NCBI GenBank assembly: GCA_943736015.1
Contig: OX031062.1
Location: 60,004,962-60,068,961, forward strand
Length of the DNA: 64,000 nt
From: Tridacna crocea
Taxonomy: Eukaryota > Mollusca > Bivalvia > Cardiida > Cardiidae
Direction: 5' to 3'
Positions 63,936-64,000 of the stretch are shown here, one piece after another; within the stretch, counting starts at the first letter, position 1, and each line of letters begins with the position of its first letter. Under the pieces are notes generated by a model, which worked only from the letters and a program-made list of their open reading frames with translations, had not been told where the DNA came from and searched no databases. A program made the position numbers and the translations under genes.

Positions 63936-64000
63936 TGCGAAAAAAATGTTTAAAGTAGGAAAAAGAAAGCAGATCTGTCAAGTTTTCACGATTGTCTTGG

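Noticed and set aside
388-62825. Dozens of 60-130 residue open frames sharing VGKGENAGNQHFLLFPQCF or KRRKCWLPAFSPFPTMFS
   Set aside because: These are translations of the MITE palindrome in different frames and orientations. They recur wherever a copy lies, overlap on both strands and lack any conserved start or domain.

Overview
The window is AT-rich eukaryotic DNA, most likely from a bivalve mollusc. That assignment rests on tRNA-derived SINEs, on a long interspersed repeat that opens with GGGCCATGATGGCCC and ends in a GGCC stem followed by CTAA, and on stacked non-autonomous DNA elements of kinds I associate with bivalves. The species cannot be named from this sequence.

One protein-coding gene can be rebuilt completely. 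It lies on the minus strand and spans almost the whole window (63935 down to 12536). It has four coding exons with canonical GT/AG borders and matching phases, giving a 347-residue multi-pass Golgi nucleotide-sugar transporter of the SLC35A family, closest to the UDP-galactose transporter SLC35A2. Introns 1, 2 and 3 are about 36.2, 5.5 and 8.7 kb. A possible second gene begins on the plus strand at 63178, with two short phase-compatible exons inside intron 1 of the transporter, and would continue past the right edge.

Almost everything else is repeat. The dominant component is a MITE of about 228 bp with TTAA at both ends, termini reading TTAACYCTTTACCA, and at its centre a near-perfect palindrome of 33-bp arms around one base. 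By hand tally there are about 130 whole or broken copies covering roughly 40% of the window. They are often chained so that neighbours share one TTAA, and several sit inside older copies with TTAA duplicated at the junctions. The TTAA target and CCC-type ends point to a piggyBac-like family, although no transposase is present. Subfamilies differ by paired changes in both palindrome arms.

Layout: 1-12430 dense MITE chains, a degraded long interspersed repeat (4317-5165) and a MITE-derived minisatellite (7378-7522); 12536-13186 terminal exon; 13238-21740 more MITE chains and a different TIR element (18485-18744); 21895-22050 exon 3; 23040-24656 nested duplications carrying an identical 206-bp tRNA-like repeat; 25775-26291 a 517-bp TIR element; 27545-27717 exon 2; 27838-37675 MITEs at lower density with several other MITE and SINE types; 37676-41560 a MITE-poor stretch with a 990-bp TA-flanked element; 41516-55052 MITE chains, one copy split by a 1.58-kb TIR element; 55203-56145 a GGTA/GGTG satellite; 56622-63024 MITEs and long interspersed repeats; 63178-63935 the two gene starts.

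Most open reading frames here are read-through of the MITE palindrome and are not genes. All coordinates were read by eye; repeat ends may be off by a few bases.
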